Part shown: positions 9,311-18,388 of the stretch, piece after piece
Layout: each line of letters begins with the position of its first letter
Numbering within the stretch: the stretch's first letter is position 1
Assembly (NCBI GenBank): GCA_030373325.1
Contig: JAUCZB010000009.1
Span: 1 to 64,000, forward strand
Source of the DNA: Cyanobium sp. CZS25K
GTDB taxonomy: Bacteria; Cyanobacteriota; Cyanobacteriia; PCC-6307; Cyanobiaceae
Length of the DNA stretch: 64,000 bases
Direction: 5' to 3'
The notes under the pieces: generated by a model
The model's database searches: none
What the model was told of the DNA's origin: nothing
Seen by the model: the letters and a program-made list of their open reading frames with translations, nothing else
Program-made: the position numbers and the translations under genes

Positions 9311-9712
9311 ATGGGACACCCCTTCCGGCCGGCGGCCCACATGCGGCGGGAACAGCAGCGCTTGCGCCGGGAGGGCATCGACAGCTGGGAGGCCGTGGCC
9401 GGGCTCGATGACGGGCAGCTGCGGCAGCTGGCGGCCTCCGGGGAGGCCAGCGAGGCCAAGCTGATCCGCCTGCGCGGGCAGGCCCGGCTGGTGAACGCGG
9501 TGGGCCTGGCCCCGGAGGAGGCGGCCCTGTTGCTCCATGGGGGGATCGCCAGCCCCGCCGGCCTCGCCGCTGCCGATCCCCAGCAACTGCTGCTGCTGCT
9601 GGGCCGGCTGCAGCGGCGACTCACCGGGTCCGCCGTTCCTCCGGTGGATCTCCCCCTCGTCCTGACGTGGATCCGTCGGGCCAGGCTGGCCTCCGGTCGC
9701 TCCCCGAACTGA
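9311..9712 (+). CDS. DUF4332-like helical protein
   Basis: A 133-residue, wholly helical protein. Two repeats resembling helix-hairpin-helix units are visible: EGIDSWEAVAGLDDGQLRQLA and, later, LLLHGGIASPAGLAAADPQ. This spacing is typical of DUF4332, a cyanobacterial family distantly related to DNA-binding HhH domains. No catalytic residues are seen. The gene follows the DUF2518 gene by only seven bases and the two probably share a transcript. The role is unknown; nucleic-acid binding is an inference from the fold alone. Confidence 0.62.
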   Translation: MGHPFRPAAHMRREQQRLRREGIDSWEAVAGLDDGQLRQLAASGEASEAKLIRLRGQARLVNAVGLAPEEAALLLHGGIASPAGLAAADPQQLLLLLGRLQRRLTGSAVPPVDLPLVLTWIRRARLASGRSPN

Positions 9713-9775
9713 CCCCCCACTCCTGCACCCCGCTGGCGGGGGTGACTGGAATGGAGAAAACGGACGGAGGCAGCG

Positions 9776-10111
9776 ATGCCCCGAACACCCCGCCTTTCCC
9801 CCCTCAGAGCCACGAACCACTCCCTACGCCACGCCCGTCGCTGCCTCACCGCCCTGCTCTGCGTCACATGTCTGGGCACCGTGGCGGTGCCCACGGTCCA
9901 GGCCCAATCGGCGTTGCTGGAATCGGTCAAGCAGAACCCGGCCCTGGCCCAGAGCCTGTGCCAGCAGTTCCGCAATCTGAACGCCCAGGGGGTCTCGGCG
10001 ACCTCGAAGGAGTCGATCGCCAGCCTGGCCAGCAGCCGGGGTCTGAGCCCGCTGGACGCCGAGGTGCTGGCCACCTATGTGATCGGCCTGCACTGCTCCA
10101 CCGTGTTCTGA
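9776..10111 (+). CDS. Small exported hypothetical protein
   Basis: A 111-residue product with a twin-arginine-poor but clear signal peptide: basic residues to about position 22, a hydrophobic core (CLTALLCVTCLGTVAV) and a probable cleavage after VQA near residue 43. The mature part of about 68 residues has two cysteines (LAQSLCQQF and IGLHCS) that could form a disulfide in the periplasm. No known family was recognised. It ends five bases before the GTG of the CocE hydrolase. A longer overlapping frame that begins at 9667 is the upstream extension of that hydrolase and is not coding here. Confidence 0.72.
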   Translation: MPRTPRLSPLRATNHSLRHARRCLTALLCVTCLGTVAVPTVQAQSALLESVKQNPALAQSLCQQFRNLNAQGVSATSKESIASLASSRGLSPLDAEVLATYVIGLHCSTVF

Positions 10112-10116
10112 TCCCC

Positions 10117-11772
10117 GTGGTCCGGGTCCGGGACGCCACCCTGCTGCTGGCGGATGGGCTGCGGCTGGTCAGCCGTCTGTGGCACCCCGAAGGCCCTGGC
10201 CCCTGGCCCGTGCTGGTCATGCGCCAGCCCTACGGCCGGGCCATCGCCTCCACCGTCACTTACGCCCATCCCAGCTGGTATGCCAGCCACGGGTTTCTGG
10301 TGGTGGTGCAGGACGTCCGCGGCCGCGGTCTTTCGGATGGCCGCTTCGATGGCTTCACCCAGGAAGCGGCCGATGGGGCCGCCACGATTCGCTGGGCCCG
10401 GGCCCTCGAGGGCAGCAACGGCCGGGTGGGCACCTACGGCTTCTCCTACCAGGGCCTGACCCAGCTGCTCAACGATGGTGGCGGATCCACAGGCAACATC
10501 TCCAAGGACACCACCGACGAGGCCGCCCTGCCGGACTGCCTCGCCCCGGCCATGTGCGGCCTCGATGAGCGCCTCCACTGGGCCAGCGAGGGGGGAGCCC
10601 ACTGGTGGGCCCTGGGGCTGGGCTGGGCCCTGCAGCTGGCCGCCGAGGGCTGCCGGCGCCGCGGCGACGAGGCGGCCTGGCAGGACATCCGCCGCAGCCT
10701 GGAGCGTGGCAGCTTCACCGACGAGGGACTGGCCCTGCTGGAGCGCCACGACCCCGGGGGCATGGGCCTGCGCTGGCTGAGGCGGGATCCCGCAGGCCCA
10801 GAGGGCTGGACGATCCACACCGCGGCGCCGGCGCTGCTGCGGCGGCCCCTGCTGCTGATCGGTGGCTGGCACGATCCGCACCTGAACGGGGTTCTCGATC
10901 TCTGGCAGCGGGCCCGCAGCGCCGGAGGCGACCCCCGGCTGGTCATCGGTGCCTGGAGCCATCTCGACTGGAACGGGGGACTCGACAACGAGCTGCTGGC
11001 CTTCTTCCGTCGCCACCTGCAGGATTCCGCGGCCACGGCCCCGGCGGCAACGGTGGCTCCAACGGTGGCTCCGATCCGCCTGCAGTGCGCCGCCACGGGG
11101 ACCTGGCACAGCCTGACCCTCCCGGAGGCCACCAGCGCGGCGGCGGCAGAGCCGATCGGCTGGTCGCTCCATTCCCGGGGTCTGGCGGCGATCCGCTGGG
11201 ATGAAGGGGAGCTCCTCAAGGCGGCGGCGCCGTCAGGTCGAGGACAGGTGGTGCTTGTGCACGACCCCTGGCGGCCTGTCCCAGGCCGGGGCGGCCATCT
11301 CGGCCCTGTTCCCGGACCGGTGGAGCGGGCTGATCTCGACCGCCGCACCGACGTGGCCTGCTTCACCACGGCACCGCTGGAGGCCCCGCTCCGGCTGCTC
11401 GGGATCTTCCGCCTGCGGCTGCGGGTGCACGCCGACCAACCCAGCTTCGATCTCTGCGCCGCCCTCTCCGAAGTGGGCCCGGACGGGCGCTCCGTGCGTC
11501 AGCTTTGCACCGGCGCGGCCCGCTTCGGCCCCGGGGCCATGGCCGCCGAAGCCCACCGCTGTCTGGCCCTGCAGCCGCTGGCCACCCTGGTGGCAGCCGG
11601 CCAGCGGCTGCGGCTGTCCCTGGCGGCGGCAGCCTGGCCCCAGATCGCCGTCAACCCCGGGGACGGCACACTGCCGGCCGGTGGCAGCGGCAGTGGCCAC
11701 CGGGTGATCAGCCTGACCCTGAACCTGGAGGACAGTCACCTGAGCCTGGAGCCCCTGATTCGGGCAAACTGA
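10117..11772 (+). CDS. CocE/NonD family serine hydrolase (X-Pro dipeptidyl-peptidase type)
   Basis: A 551-residue alpha/beta hydrolase followed by the C-terminal jelly-roll domain of the S15/CocE family. The triad is visible: Ser110 in GFSYQGLTQ, Asp253 in GGWHDPH and His282 in GAWSHLDW. The family hydrolyses esters or N-terminal X-Pro dipeptides; the substrate here is unknown. No signal peptide is present, so the protein is likely cytoplasmic. The GTG at 10117 starts just before the conserved VRVRDATLLLADG; an upstream extension to 9667 would run through the preceding gene. Just after the nucleophile there is an unusual glycine/serine-rich linker-like segment (about residues 118-135). Confidence 0.85.
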   Translation: MVRVRDATLLLADGLRLVSRLWHPEGPGPWPVLVMRQPYGRAIASTVTYAHPSWYASHGFLVVVQDVRGRGLSDGRFDGFTQEAADGAATIRWARALEGSNGRVGTYGFSYQGLTQLLNDGGGSTGNISKDTTDEAALPDCLAPAMCGLDERLHWASEGGAHWWALGLGWALQLAAEGCRRRGDEAAWQDIRRSLERGSFTDEGLALLERHDPGGMGLRWLRRDPAGPEGWTIHTAAPALLRRPLLLIGGWHDPHLNGVLDLWQRARSAGGDPRLVIGAWSHLDWNGGLDNELLAFFRRHLQDSAATAPAATVAPTVAPIRLQCAATGTWHSLTLPEATSAAAAEPIGWSLHSRGLAAIRWDEGELLKAAAPSGRGQVVLVHDPWRPVPGRGGHLGPVPGPVERADLDRRTDVACFTTAPLEAPLRLLGIFRLRLRVHADQPSFDLCAALSEVGPDGRSVRQLCTGAARFGPGAMAAEAHRCLALQPLATLVAAGQRLRLSLAAAAWPQIAVNPGDGTLPAGGSGSGHRVISLTLNLEDSHLSLEPLIRAN

Positions 11773-11794
11773 GCCGATCTCAAACTCCTCGCCC

Positions 11795-12565
11795 ATGCCG
11801 CGCCTCCAACCGCGCCGAGCCCAGATCGGTCTGATCCTGCTCCTGGGCAGCCAGGCGCTGCTGGCACCGCGTGGGGTGTGGTCCCAGGCTGTTCCGGCGC
11901 CGGTCAGCGTGGGCCAGCCGAGCTCCGCCCTCAGCGAGGCCCTGGCCCGGGCAGCGGCTGACAGGATCCTGCGCACCATCCAGAAGGGGGATGCCCAGGC
12001 CCGCTTCGAGCAGTTCTCCCCGGCCCTTCAGAGCGTCAGCAGCCCGCGCATGGTGGCCGCCACCATGAAGACCCAGCCCCGCCTGCTGCGCTGGACCATC
12101 CGCAGCATCCAGCCCGGCTACGACTCCAGCACCGTGGAGGCCACCCTGTTCACCAGCGCCGGCCAGCGGGATCTGCTGATGGTGATCGACGCCAGCGGCA
12201 AGATCGACGGTTATCACTTCAACGCCACCGACGAACCGGCTGAGAAGGTGGTACGTAACTTCATCAGCGCCCTCTCCGGCGGCCATTTCATCTCCGCCAG
12301 CAGCTTCCTGTCGCCCGAGATGCAGGAGCAGATCACCCAGGCCCAGCTTCAGCAGAAGTGGCTCAATCTGCAGCGCATCACCGGTAATTTCGTGCGGGTG
12401 AAGCGCATCAGCCGCGCAGAGAGCACCCCGGAGATGCGGCTGGTGATCGTGAACGCCGAGTTCAACCGCCTCACCGACAACCTGTTCGTCACCCTGGATT
12501 CCGAGAACCGGATCATCGGCGTGGATTTCCCCACCGATCCGGCCCCGCCCTCGGCGCCGCGCTGA
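11795..12565 (+). CDS. Exported DUF3887-like protein
   Basis: A 256-residue protein with an N-terminal signal peptide (hydrophobic IGLILLLGSQALLA, probable cleavage near residue 32). Two similar alpha+beta domains follow, each opening with a helix that precedes FSPALQS and FLSPEMQ respectively: residues about 48-145 and 150-245. This duplication resembles DUF3887/NTF2-like domains, which form small periplasmic beta-sheet cavities. No catalytic residues are evident. It sits between the CocE hydrolase and glgB on the same strand; the spacing (22 and 51 bases) allows but does not prove co-transcription. Confidence 0.65.
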   Translation: MPRLQPRRAQIGLILLLGSQALLAPRGVWSQAVPAPVSVGQPSSALSEALARAAADRILRTIQKGDAQARFEQFSPALQSVSSPRMVAATMKTQPRLLRWTIRSIQPGYDSSTVEATLFTSAGQRDLLMVIDASGKIDGYHFNATDEPAEKVVRNFISALSGGHFISASSFLSPEMQEQITQAQLQQKWLNLQRITGNFVRVKRISRAESTPEMRLVIVNAEFNRLTDNLFVTLDSENRIIGVDFPTDPAPPSAPR

Positions 12566-12616
12566 GGGCGCACGCTCACCGGCGTAAGCTCCCGGCAAAA
12601 GCTCACCCCATCTTCC

Positions 12617-14911
12617 ATGGCTCTGCCCAGCCTCGACTGGATGGTCGATGATGCCCAGCGGCTGGCGGAATGCCGCCACGACCATCCCTTCGCGGTGCTC
12701 GGGCCCCAGCCGCTCGATGGCGGTTCCTGGGTGGTGCGGGCCTGGATGCCGGACGCCCAGACGGTGGAACTGCTCCACGCTGGCGAGCGGTTGGCCATGG
12801 CCAATCCTCACCATCCCTGGATCTTCGAGGCGGCCCTGCAGGCCGACCCGGGCTGCGGCTACCGGCTGCATGTCAGCCGGGGCGGGATCGAGCACGAACA
12901 GCACGATCCCTGGGCCTTCCGCCACGAGTGGATGGGGGAACTGGATCGTCACCTGTTCTCCGAGGGCAACCACCATCACATCTGGCGGCGCATGGGCGCC
13001 CACGTCGTCGAGCGCGACGGGATCGCCGGCGTCCAGTTCTGCCTGTGGGCCCCGAATGCCCGCAGCGTCGCCCTGCTCGGTGACTTCAACGGCTGGGACG
13101 GCCGTCACCACCCCATGCAGCAGCGGCTGGGGGGCACCTGGGAACTGTTCGTTCCGGGGCTGGGGGTCGGCCAGATCTACAAATACGAGGTCCGTGCCCA
13201 GAACGGCCACTGTTACCAGAAGGCCGACCCCTACGGCTTCCGCCACGAGATCCGGCCCAGCAACGGCTCGGTGGTGGCCGAACTGGGCACCTACCACTGG
13301 ACCGACAGCCACTGGATCGACGAGCGGGACGGCCGCGACCCCCTTCCCCAGCCGATCGCGGTGTACGAGATGCACCTGGGCAGCTGGATGCACGCCGCCG
13401 CCGACCAGCCCTTTCTCGAAGCCGACGGCAGCGCCCGTCCACCCGTGCCGGCCGCCGATCTGAAGCCGGGGGCGCGGCTGATGACCTACCCGGAACTGGC
13501 CGACAAGGTGATCCCCTACGTGAAGGCGCGGGGATTCACCCACATCGAACTGATGCCGATCTCCGAGCATCCCTTCGACGGCTCGTGGGGGTACCAGGTC
13601 ACGGGCTGGTACGCCCCCACCAGCCGCTTCGGCAGCCCGGACGAGTTCCGGGCCTTCGTGGACCGTTGCCATGCCGAAGGCATCGGCGTGATCCTCGACT
13701 GGGTGCCGGGTCACTTCCCCAAGGACAGCCACGGCCTGGCCTTCTTCGATGGCGCCCACCTCTACGAGCATGCCGATCCCCGCATCGGTGAGCACAAGGA
13801 GTGGGGCACCCTGATTTTCAATTACAGCCGCAACGAGGTGCGTAACTTCCTCGTTGCCAACCTGATCTACTGGTTCGAGGAATTCCACATCGACGGCATC
13901 CGGGTGGACGCCGTGGCGTCGATGCTCTACCGGGACTACCTGCGGCCCGATGGCGAATGGCTGCCCAACGAGCATGGTGGTCGCGAGAATCTCGAAGCGG
14001 TGCGCTTCCTGCAGCAGGCCAACCATGTCCTGTTCCAGCACTTCCCCGGAGCCCTTTCGATCGCGGAGGAATCCACCACCTGGCCGATGGTGACCCAGCC
14101 CACCGACATGGGAGGCCTTGGGTTCAACCTCAAGTGGAACATGGGCTGGATGCACGACATGCTCGATTACTTCGAGCTGGATCCCTGGTTCCGCCAGTTT
14201 CACCAGAACCACGTCACCTTCTCGATCTGGTATGCCTTCACCGAAAACTTCATGCTGGCGCTGAGCCACGATGAAGTGGTGCATGGCAAGAGCAACCTGC
14301 TCCACAAGATGCCGGGGGACGATTGGCAGAAGTTCGCCAACGTGCGCGCCCTGCTGGCCTACATGTGGACCCACCCGGGCAAGAAGACCATCTTCATGGG
14401 GATGGAGTTCGGCCAGCGGGCCGAATGGAACGTCTGGGGCGATCTGCAGTGGGAGCTGCTGCAGTACGAAGCCCACCAGGGCCTGCTCAACCTGGTCGAC
14501 GACCTCAACGCCTTCTACAAGTCTGAGCCGGCGCTCTGGGGCGACGACTTCGATCAGTACGGCTTCCAGTGGATCGACTGCAACGACAACCGCCATTCGG
14601 TGATCAGCTTCATGCGCCGCGACAGCGGCAGCGGTCGCTGGCTGGTGGTGGTGGCCAACTTCACCCCCCAGAGCCATTCCCACTACCGGGTGGGCGTCCC
14701 CCTGGAGGGCTTCTACACCGAGGTCTTCAACAGCGACAGCAGCCGCTACGGCGGCAGCAACCTGGGCAACCTCGGCGGCCGCTTCACCGACGCCTGGGCC
14801 ATCCACGACTACGAGAACTCGCTCGATCTGTGCCTGCCGCCCCTGGGTGTGGTCGTGTTCCGGCTCGACGAATCCCGCAGCCTGGAGCGTCCGGCCATCA
14901 GCGCGGGCTGA
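12617..14911 (+). CDS. glgB: 1,4-alpha-glucan branching enzyme
   Basis: A 764-residue GH13 enzyme that cuts an alpha-1,4 glucan chain and re-attaches it through an alpha-1,6 bond in glycogen synthesis. It has the two N-terminal carbohydrate-binding/immunoglobulin-like domains of long bacterial GlgB, then the barrel: [13 protein letters not shown], the nucleophile Asp in [12 protein letters not shown] (near residue 431), the acid Glu in IAEES (near 484) and the transition-state Asp in LSHDEVVHG (near 552). The C-terminal beta domain is complete. The ATG at 12617 gives the normal length of a cyanobacterial GlgB. Other glycogen genes are not in the window. Confidence 0.97.
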   Translation: MALPSLDWMVDDAQRLAECRHDHPFAVLGPQPLDGGSWVVRAWMPDAQTVELLHAGERLAMANPHHPWIFEAALQADPGCGYRLHVSRGGIEHEQHDPWAFRHEWMGELDRHLFSEGNHHHIWRRMGAHVVERDGIAGVQFCLWAPNARSVALLGDFNGWDGRHHPMQQRLGGTWELFVPGLGVGQIYKYEVRAQNGHCYQKADPYGFRHEIRPSNGSVVAELGTYHWTDSHWIDERDGRDPLPQPIAVYEMHLGSWMHAAADQPFLEADGSARPPVPAADLKPGARLMTYPELADKVIPYVKARGFTHIELMPISEHPFDGSWGYQVTGWYAPTSRFGSPDEFRAFVDRCHAEGIGVILDWVPGHFPKDSHGLAFFDGAHLYEHADPRIGEHKEWGTLIFNYSRNEVRNFLVANLIYWFEEFHIDGIRVDAVASMLYRDYLRPDGEWLPNEHGGRENLEAVRFLQQANHVLFQHFPGALSIAEESTTWPMVTQPTDMGGLGFNLKWNMGWMHDMLDYFELDPWFRQFHQNHVTFSIWYAFTENFMLALSHDEVVHGKSNLLHKMPGDDWQKFANVRALLAYMWTHPGKKTIFMGMEFGQRAEWNVWGDLQWELLQYEAHQGLLNLVDDLNAFYKSEPALWGDDFDQYGFQWIDCNDNRHSVISFMRRDSGSGRWLVVVANFTPQSHSHYRVGVPLEGFYTEVFNSDSSRYGGSNLGNLGGRFTDAWAIHDYENSLDLCLPPLGVVVFRLDESRSLERPAISAG

Positions 14912-15000
14912 GGCGCGCCATGCCACGACTGGTGACAGGTGCAGCTGGAGGCCGGCGGTGCTCGTTTAGGTTTCGCCGTTGACCTTCCGACCGGCCCCAT

Positions 15001-16057
15001 GACCGATTCCGCCCCCCTGCTGCTGCGCGCCGCCCGAGGTGAGCAGGTGGAGCGGCCTCCTGTCTGGATGATGCGCCAGGCGGGCCGCTACATGAAGGTC
15101 TATCGCGACCTGCGCGACCGCCACCCCGGCTTCCGCGAGCGCTCGGAGAACCCCGATCTCTCCTACGAGATCTCGATGCAGCCGTTCCACGCCTTCTGTC
15201 CCGACGGCGTGATCCTCTTCTCCGACATCCTCACGCCCCTGCCGGGGATGGGCATCGACTTCGACATCATCGAGAGCCGGGGGCCGATCATCGAGCCCGC
15301 CATCCGCAGCCAGGCCCAGGTGGATGCCCTGAGGCCCCTGGATCCGGCGGCGGCGCTGCCCTTCGTGGGCGAAGTGCTGAGGCGGCTGCGGGCCGACGTG
15401 GGCAACGCCGCGGCGGTGCTGGGCTTCGTCGGAGCCCCCTGGACCCTGGCCGCCTATGCGGTGGAGGGCAAGAGCTCCAAGACCTATGCGGTGATCAAGG
15501 CGATGGCCTTCCAGGAGCCCGCCCTGCTGCACCGGCTGCTGGGGCACCTGGCCGATTCGATCGCCACCTATGTGCGCTACCAGATCGACAGCGGTGCCCA
15601 GGTGGTGCAGCTGTTCGATTCCTGGGCGGGCCAGCTGAGCCCGATCGACTACGACGTGTTCGCCGCCCCTTATCAGAAGCGGGTGATCGACCAGGTGAAG
15701 GCCACCCACCCCGACACCCCCCTGATCCTCTACATCTCCGGCAGCGCGGGTGTGCTGGAGCGCATGGCCGCCACCGGGGTGGACTTCATCTCCCTCGACT
15801 GGACCGTGGACATGGCCGACGGCTGCGCCCGCCTGCCCCAGCACCTGGGCGTGCAGGGCAACGTGGATCCCGGCCTGCTGTTCGGCACCCCCGAGGCCAT
15901 CCGGGAGCGGATCCTCGACACGGTGCGCAAGGCCCGCGGCCGTCGCCACATCCTCAACCTGGGCCACGGCATCCTCCCCGGCACCCCGGAGGACAACGCC
16001 CGCGTCTTCTTCGAGACCGGCAAGGCCGTCAACGAGCTGCTGGGGGCCGCTGTTTGA
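15001..16057 (+). CDS. hemE: Uroporphyrinogen III decarboxylase
   Basis: A 352-residue enzyme that removes four carboxyl groups from uroporphyrinogen III to give coproporphyrinogen III, on the path to heme and chlorophyll. The N-terminal signature [13 protein letters not shown] is present, followed by the FSDILTPL region with the conserved aspartate, [12 protein letters not shown] and the C-terminal FNLGHGI-type segment (here [12 protein letters not shown]). The start at 15001 (MTDSAPLLL) is preferred over an in-frame upstream codon because it gives the family length. Its TGA overlaps the TTG of the next gene in a TTGA junction. Confidence 0.97.
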
Positions 16058-17085
16058 GCGCCCCCACCTCCGGGCCCCAGCGGATCCTGATCACCGGCGC
16101 CAGCGGTTGCGTCGGCCAGTACATCGCCGAAAACCTGCTGGCCAACAGCGACGCCCAGCTGCTGCTGCTGCTGCGGGATCCCGCCAAGCTCAGCGCCGTC
16201 GCCGCCGACCACCCGCGCATCACCCTGCTGGTGGGCGACCTGCGCGAGCTGGGCCCCCACGCCGCCGCCATCGCCAGTGCCGACCGGATCATCCACACCG
16301 CCACCGCCTGGGGCGATCCGGAGCGGGCCCAGGCGGTGAACGTGGTGGCCGTCAAGGAGCTGCTGCGGCTCACCGACCCGGCTCGCCTGCAGCAGGTGAT
16401 CTACTTCTCCACCGCCAGCATCCTCGATCGCCGGCTGCAGCTGCTCCCCGAAGCGATGGCCTACGGCACCGAGTACATCCAGACCAAGGCCAGCTGCCTG
16501 CAGGACCTGGAGCGCCACCCGCTGGCGGAACGGATCGTGGCCGTGTTCCCCACCCTGGTCTTCGGCGGATCGGTGGGCACGGCCGATCCCCACCCCACCA
16601 GCTACCTCACCGCCGGGCTGAAGGAGGCCTTCGGCTGGCTGTGGCTGGCCCGCTGGCTGCGCACCGACGCCAGCTTCCACTTCATCCACGCCGCCGACAT
16701 CGCCACGGTCTGCGCCCACCTGGCCACCACCCCCCACGGCCCCAATCCGGAGCCGGGCCAGGGGCCGGTGCGGCGGCTGGTGCTCGGCCAGGCGCCGATC
16801 ACGATCAACGGAGCCGTCGCCTGCCTGTGCCGCTGGCGGCGGGTGTGGGTCCCGCCGGTGGGCATCGATCTGCGCGGCTGGCTGATCGAGGGACTGATCA
16901 AGCTGCTGCGCATCGAGGTGAACGCCTGGGACCGTTTCTCGATCCGGCAGCGCCACTTCGTCCACCAACCCGTGAGTCCGCCCGAACGCTTCGGCCTGGT
17001 GAGCCTCGCCCCGAGCCTTGAAGCGGTGCTGGAAACGGCGGGCGTCCCCCATCGGGGCCGGCTCGGGGCAGGCCGCCAACCCTGA
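16054..17085 (+). CDS. NAD(P)-dependent epimerase/dehydratase-like protein
   Basis: A 343-residue extended short-chain dehydrogenase. The Rossmann glycine motif [15 protein letters not shown] sits near residue 17, a DLREL acidic segment and an AD-type segment ([12 protein letters not shown]) follow, and the active-site region reads STASILDRR...[10 protein letters not shown], where a Tyr-x-x-x-Lys pair is present in shifted form. The family acts on nucleotide sugars, flavonoids or chlorophyll intermediates; the substrate cannot be told. The start is TTG at 16054, overlapping the hemE stop by four bases, so translation is probably coupled. Linkage to hemE makes a tetrapyrrole-related role possible but unproven. 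Confidence 0.8.
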   Translation: MSAPTSGPQRILITGASGCVGQYIAENLLANSDAQLLLLLRDPAKLSAVAADHPRITLLVGDLRELGPHAAAIASADRIIHTATAWGDPERAQAVNVVAVKELLRLTDPARLQQVIYFSTASILDRRLQLLPEAMAYGTEYIQTKASCLQDLERHPLAERIVAVFPTLVFGGSVGTADPHPTSYLTAGLKEAFGWLWLARWLRTDASFHFIHAADIATVCAHLATTPHGPNPEPGQGPVRRLVLGQAPITINGAVACLCRWRRVWVPPVGIDLRGWLIEGLIKLLRIEVNAWDRFSIRQRHFVHQPVSPPERFGLVSLAPSLEAVLETAGVPHRGRLGAGRQP

Positions 17086-17193
17086 GCAGCGCTGAATTGT
17101 TGCGAATGTGTCGGAGGCCCGCGCCGGGAGCCGGCCGTTGCCTAATTTGAGCCCGTTGCAAGTGCGATCAGGCACCTTTCTTTGCACCTTCCC

Positions 17194-17535
17194 ATGCGTC
17201 GTCTTCTTTCCTTCTTCGCTCTCTGCCTGGCGCTGGTGCTGGGTGCCGCTCCGAGTTTTGCCGCCGATGTGGCCCACGGTGGCCAGATCTTCTCGGCCAA
17301 CTGCGCCGCCTGCCACATGGGCGGCGGCAATGTGGTCAACGCCGAGCGCACCCTCAAGGCCGATGCCCTGAGCTCCTATCTGGCCAACTACGAGGCCGAC
17401 CACGAGGCCGCCATCTCCTACCAGGTCACCAACGGCAAGAACGCCATGCCCGCCTTCGGCGGCAAGCTCAGCGAGGCTGACATCGCCGACGTGGCGGCCT
17501 ATGTCGATGACATGGCCTCCAAGGGCTGGGCCTGA
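17194..17535 (+). CDS. petJ: Cytochrome c6
   Basis: A 113-residue precursor of the soluble thylakoid-lumen electron carrier that passes electrons from cytochrome b6f to photosystem I or to terminal oxidase. A signal peptide ([22 protein letters not shown]) ends at AxA. The mature protein has the heme site CAACH (Cys37, Cys40, His41), the axial methionine in NAMPAF (near residue 85) and the typical C-terminal helix [14 protein letters not shown]. The ATG at 17194 is chosen because it starts a normal signal peptide; an in-frame TTG lies 12 bases earlier. A rho-independent terminator follows, so this appears to be a single-gene unit. Confidence 0.96.
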   Translation: MRRLLSFFALCLALVLGAAPSFAADVAHGGQIFSANCAACHMGGGNVVNAERTLKADALSSYLANYEADHEAAISYQVTNGKNAMPAFGGKLSEADIADVAAYVDDMASKGWA

Positions 17536-17570
17536 CCCCCAGCGGCTGGAGTCCTGGCTCCAGGCTTCGA

Positions 17571-17597
17571 AGGCCCCGGCAGTGCCGGGGCCTTTTT
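17571..17597 (+). terminator. Rho-independent terminator of petJ
   Basis: A perfect 10-base GC-rich stem, AGGCCCCGGC and GCCGGGGCCT, separated by a three-base AGT loop and followed by a run of T. It begins 36 bases after the petJ stop and is the clearest intrinsic terminator in the window. Confidence 0.93.
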
Positions 17598-17628
17598 CAT
17601 GGCGCCGGGGCGTTGACCGCCTCCGGGC

Positions 17629-17835
17629 TCAGGGCAGGGCGCGGCGGGCGGCCAGCACCGCCAGGTAGAGCTCCTCGGGCACCTCGCGGATGTCGTACTC
17701 CGACGGCAACATCCCGTGCACATGGCGGTGCACGACCCGCCAGCAGTCCCGCTCCGGCTCGGCGCCGCCGCCCAGGGCGAGGGAGGCTCTGGCCAGGTCG
17801 GCCACCAGGTCCTGATCATCGGCGGGAGAGGGCAT
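17629..17835 (-). CDS. Small conserved-looking hypothetical protein
   Basis: A 68-residue product when started at the ATG at 17835 (MPSPADDQDLV); an in-frame ATG at 17871 would add 12 residues. It is acidic and helical, with VADLARASLALGG, a histidine-rich VVHRHVHGMLP and a C-terminal VPEELYLAVLAARRAL helix. There is no signal peptide or membrane segment and no family was recognised. It is read towards the petJ terminator and is divergent from the small exported protein at 17884. Confidence 0.6.
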   Translation of the reverse strand: MPSPADDQDLVADLARASLALGGGAEPERDCWRVVHRHVHGMLPSEYDIREVPEELYLAVLAARRALP

Positions 17836-17883
17836 CGGGAACGGAGGGCTGAGGAGGCGAGAATGGGGCACAGCCGAGCCCCC

Positions 17884-18225
17884 ATGATGGCGATCTCCCC
17901 CTCTGCAGAGCTGCTGGCGGGCGTGGCGGCCTTACTCGTCCCCCTGGGGATGGCGCCGTCCCTGGCCCAGGGGCTCCCCCTCAACCAGCCCCTGGCCATC
18001 GAGGAAAAGCCGGGGCTGCCGCCTCCCCCCTGCGCACTGGTGGTACCCAGGAGCGAGGCACTGCTCCAGCCCCTGCGGATCAGCCCCGTCCAGGTGACCC
18101 AGAAGAACAGCATGGGCTGCCTCTCGGCGGCGGATGCGCTCTATGGCCCCGACGGCTGCCCCAGGCAGGTCTGCGGCAAGCGGTACGGCGATCGGGTGCC
18201 CATGCCCCAGCTGGGGGGTTCCTGA
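17884..18225 (+). CDS. Small exported cysteine-containing hypothetical protein
   Basis: A 113-residue product with a signal peptide ([21 protein letters not shown], cleavage near residue 28). The mature part has four cysteines ([25 protein letters not shown]) that could form two disulfides in the periplasm. Two ATG codons in tandem (17884, 17887) could start it. No known family was recognised. It lies directly upstream of the clpB leader on the same strand, so its transcript might read into that leader. Confidence 0.6.
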   Translation: MMAISPSAELLAGVAALLVPLGMAPSLAQGLPLNQPLAIEEKPGLPPPPCALVVPRSEALLQPLRISPVQVTQKNSMGCLSAADALYGPDGCPRQVCGKRYGDRVPMPQLGGS

Positions 18226-18255
18226 GCCCCTGGGAAGCTCCGGCGGGGCGGTTGG

Positions 18256-18380
18256 CCTCCCCCACCGGTACGGCCAGCCCACCCACCTGGGGGAGGGCCG
18301 AACGCTGCGGTTCGGTCCTCCCACTCGGCCGATCCGGGAAGCATTCATACGTTGGCTTCAGAGATTGTTCAAAGGGAGGA
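18256..18380 (+). promoter_or_regulatory. Self-complementary leader of clpB with alternative hairpins and a sequestering site for the SD
   Basis: Four segments can pair in competing ways. P (18256-18264, CCTCCCCCA) is perfectly complementary to the first part of Q (18288-18296, TGGGGGAGG). Q (18291-18303, GGGAGGGCCGAAC) can instead form a 13-base hairpin with R (18310-18322, GTTCGGTCCTCCC, one G-U pair, six-base loop). The end of R, TCCTCCC (18316-18322), is perfectly complementary to GGGAGGA (18374-18380), the Shine-Dalgarno just before the clpB ATG at 18389. So P:Q would free R to cover the SD and Q:R would expose it. There is no T-run, so it is not a simple terminator. Regulation by temperature or translation is inference. 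Confidence 0.5.
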
Positions 18381-18388
18381 CTCCATCC

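Noticed and set aside
11780..14926. A 1048-codon antisense frame across glgB, and similar kilobase antisense frames across other genes
   Set aside because: At this GC content stop codons are rare on both strands. The products are low-complexity and show no domain, while the sense frames encode known enzymes.
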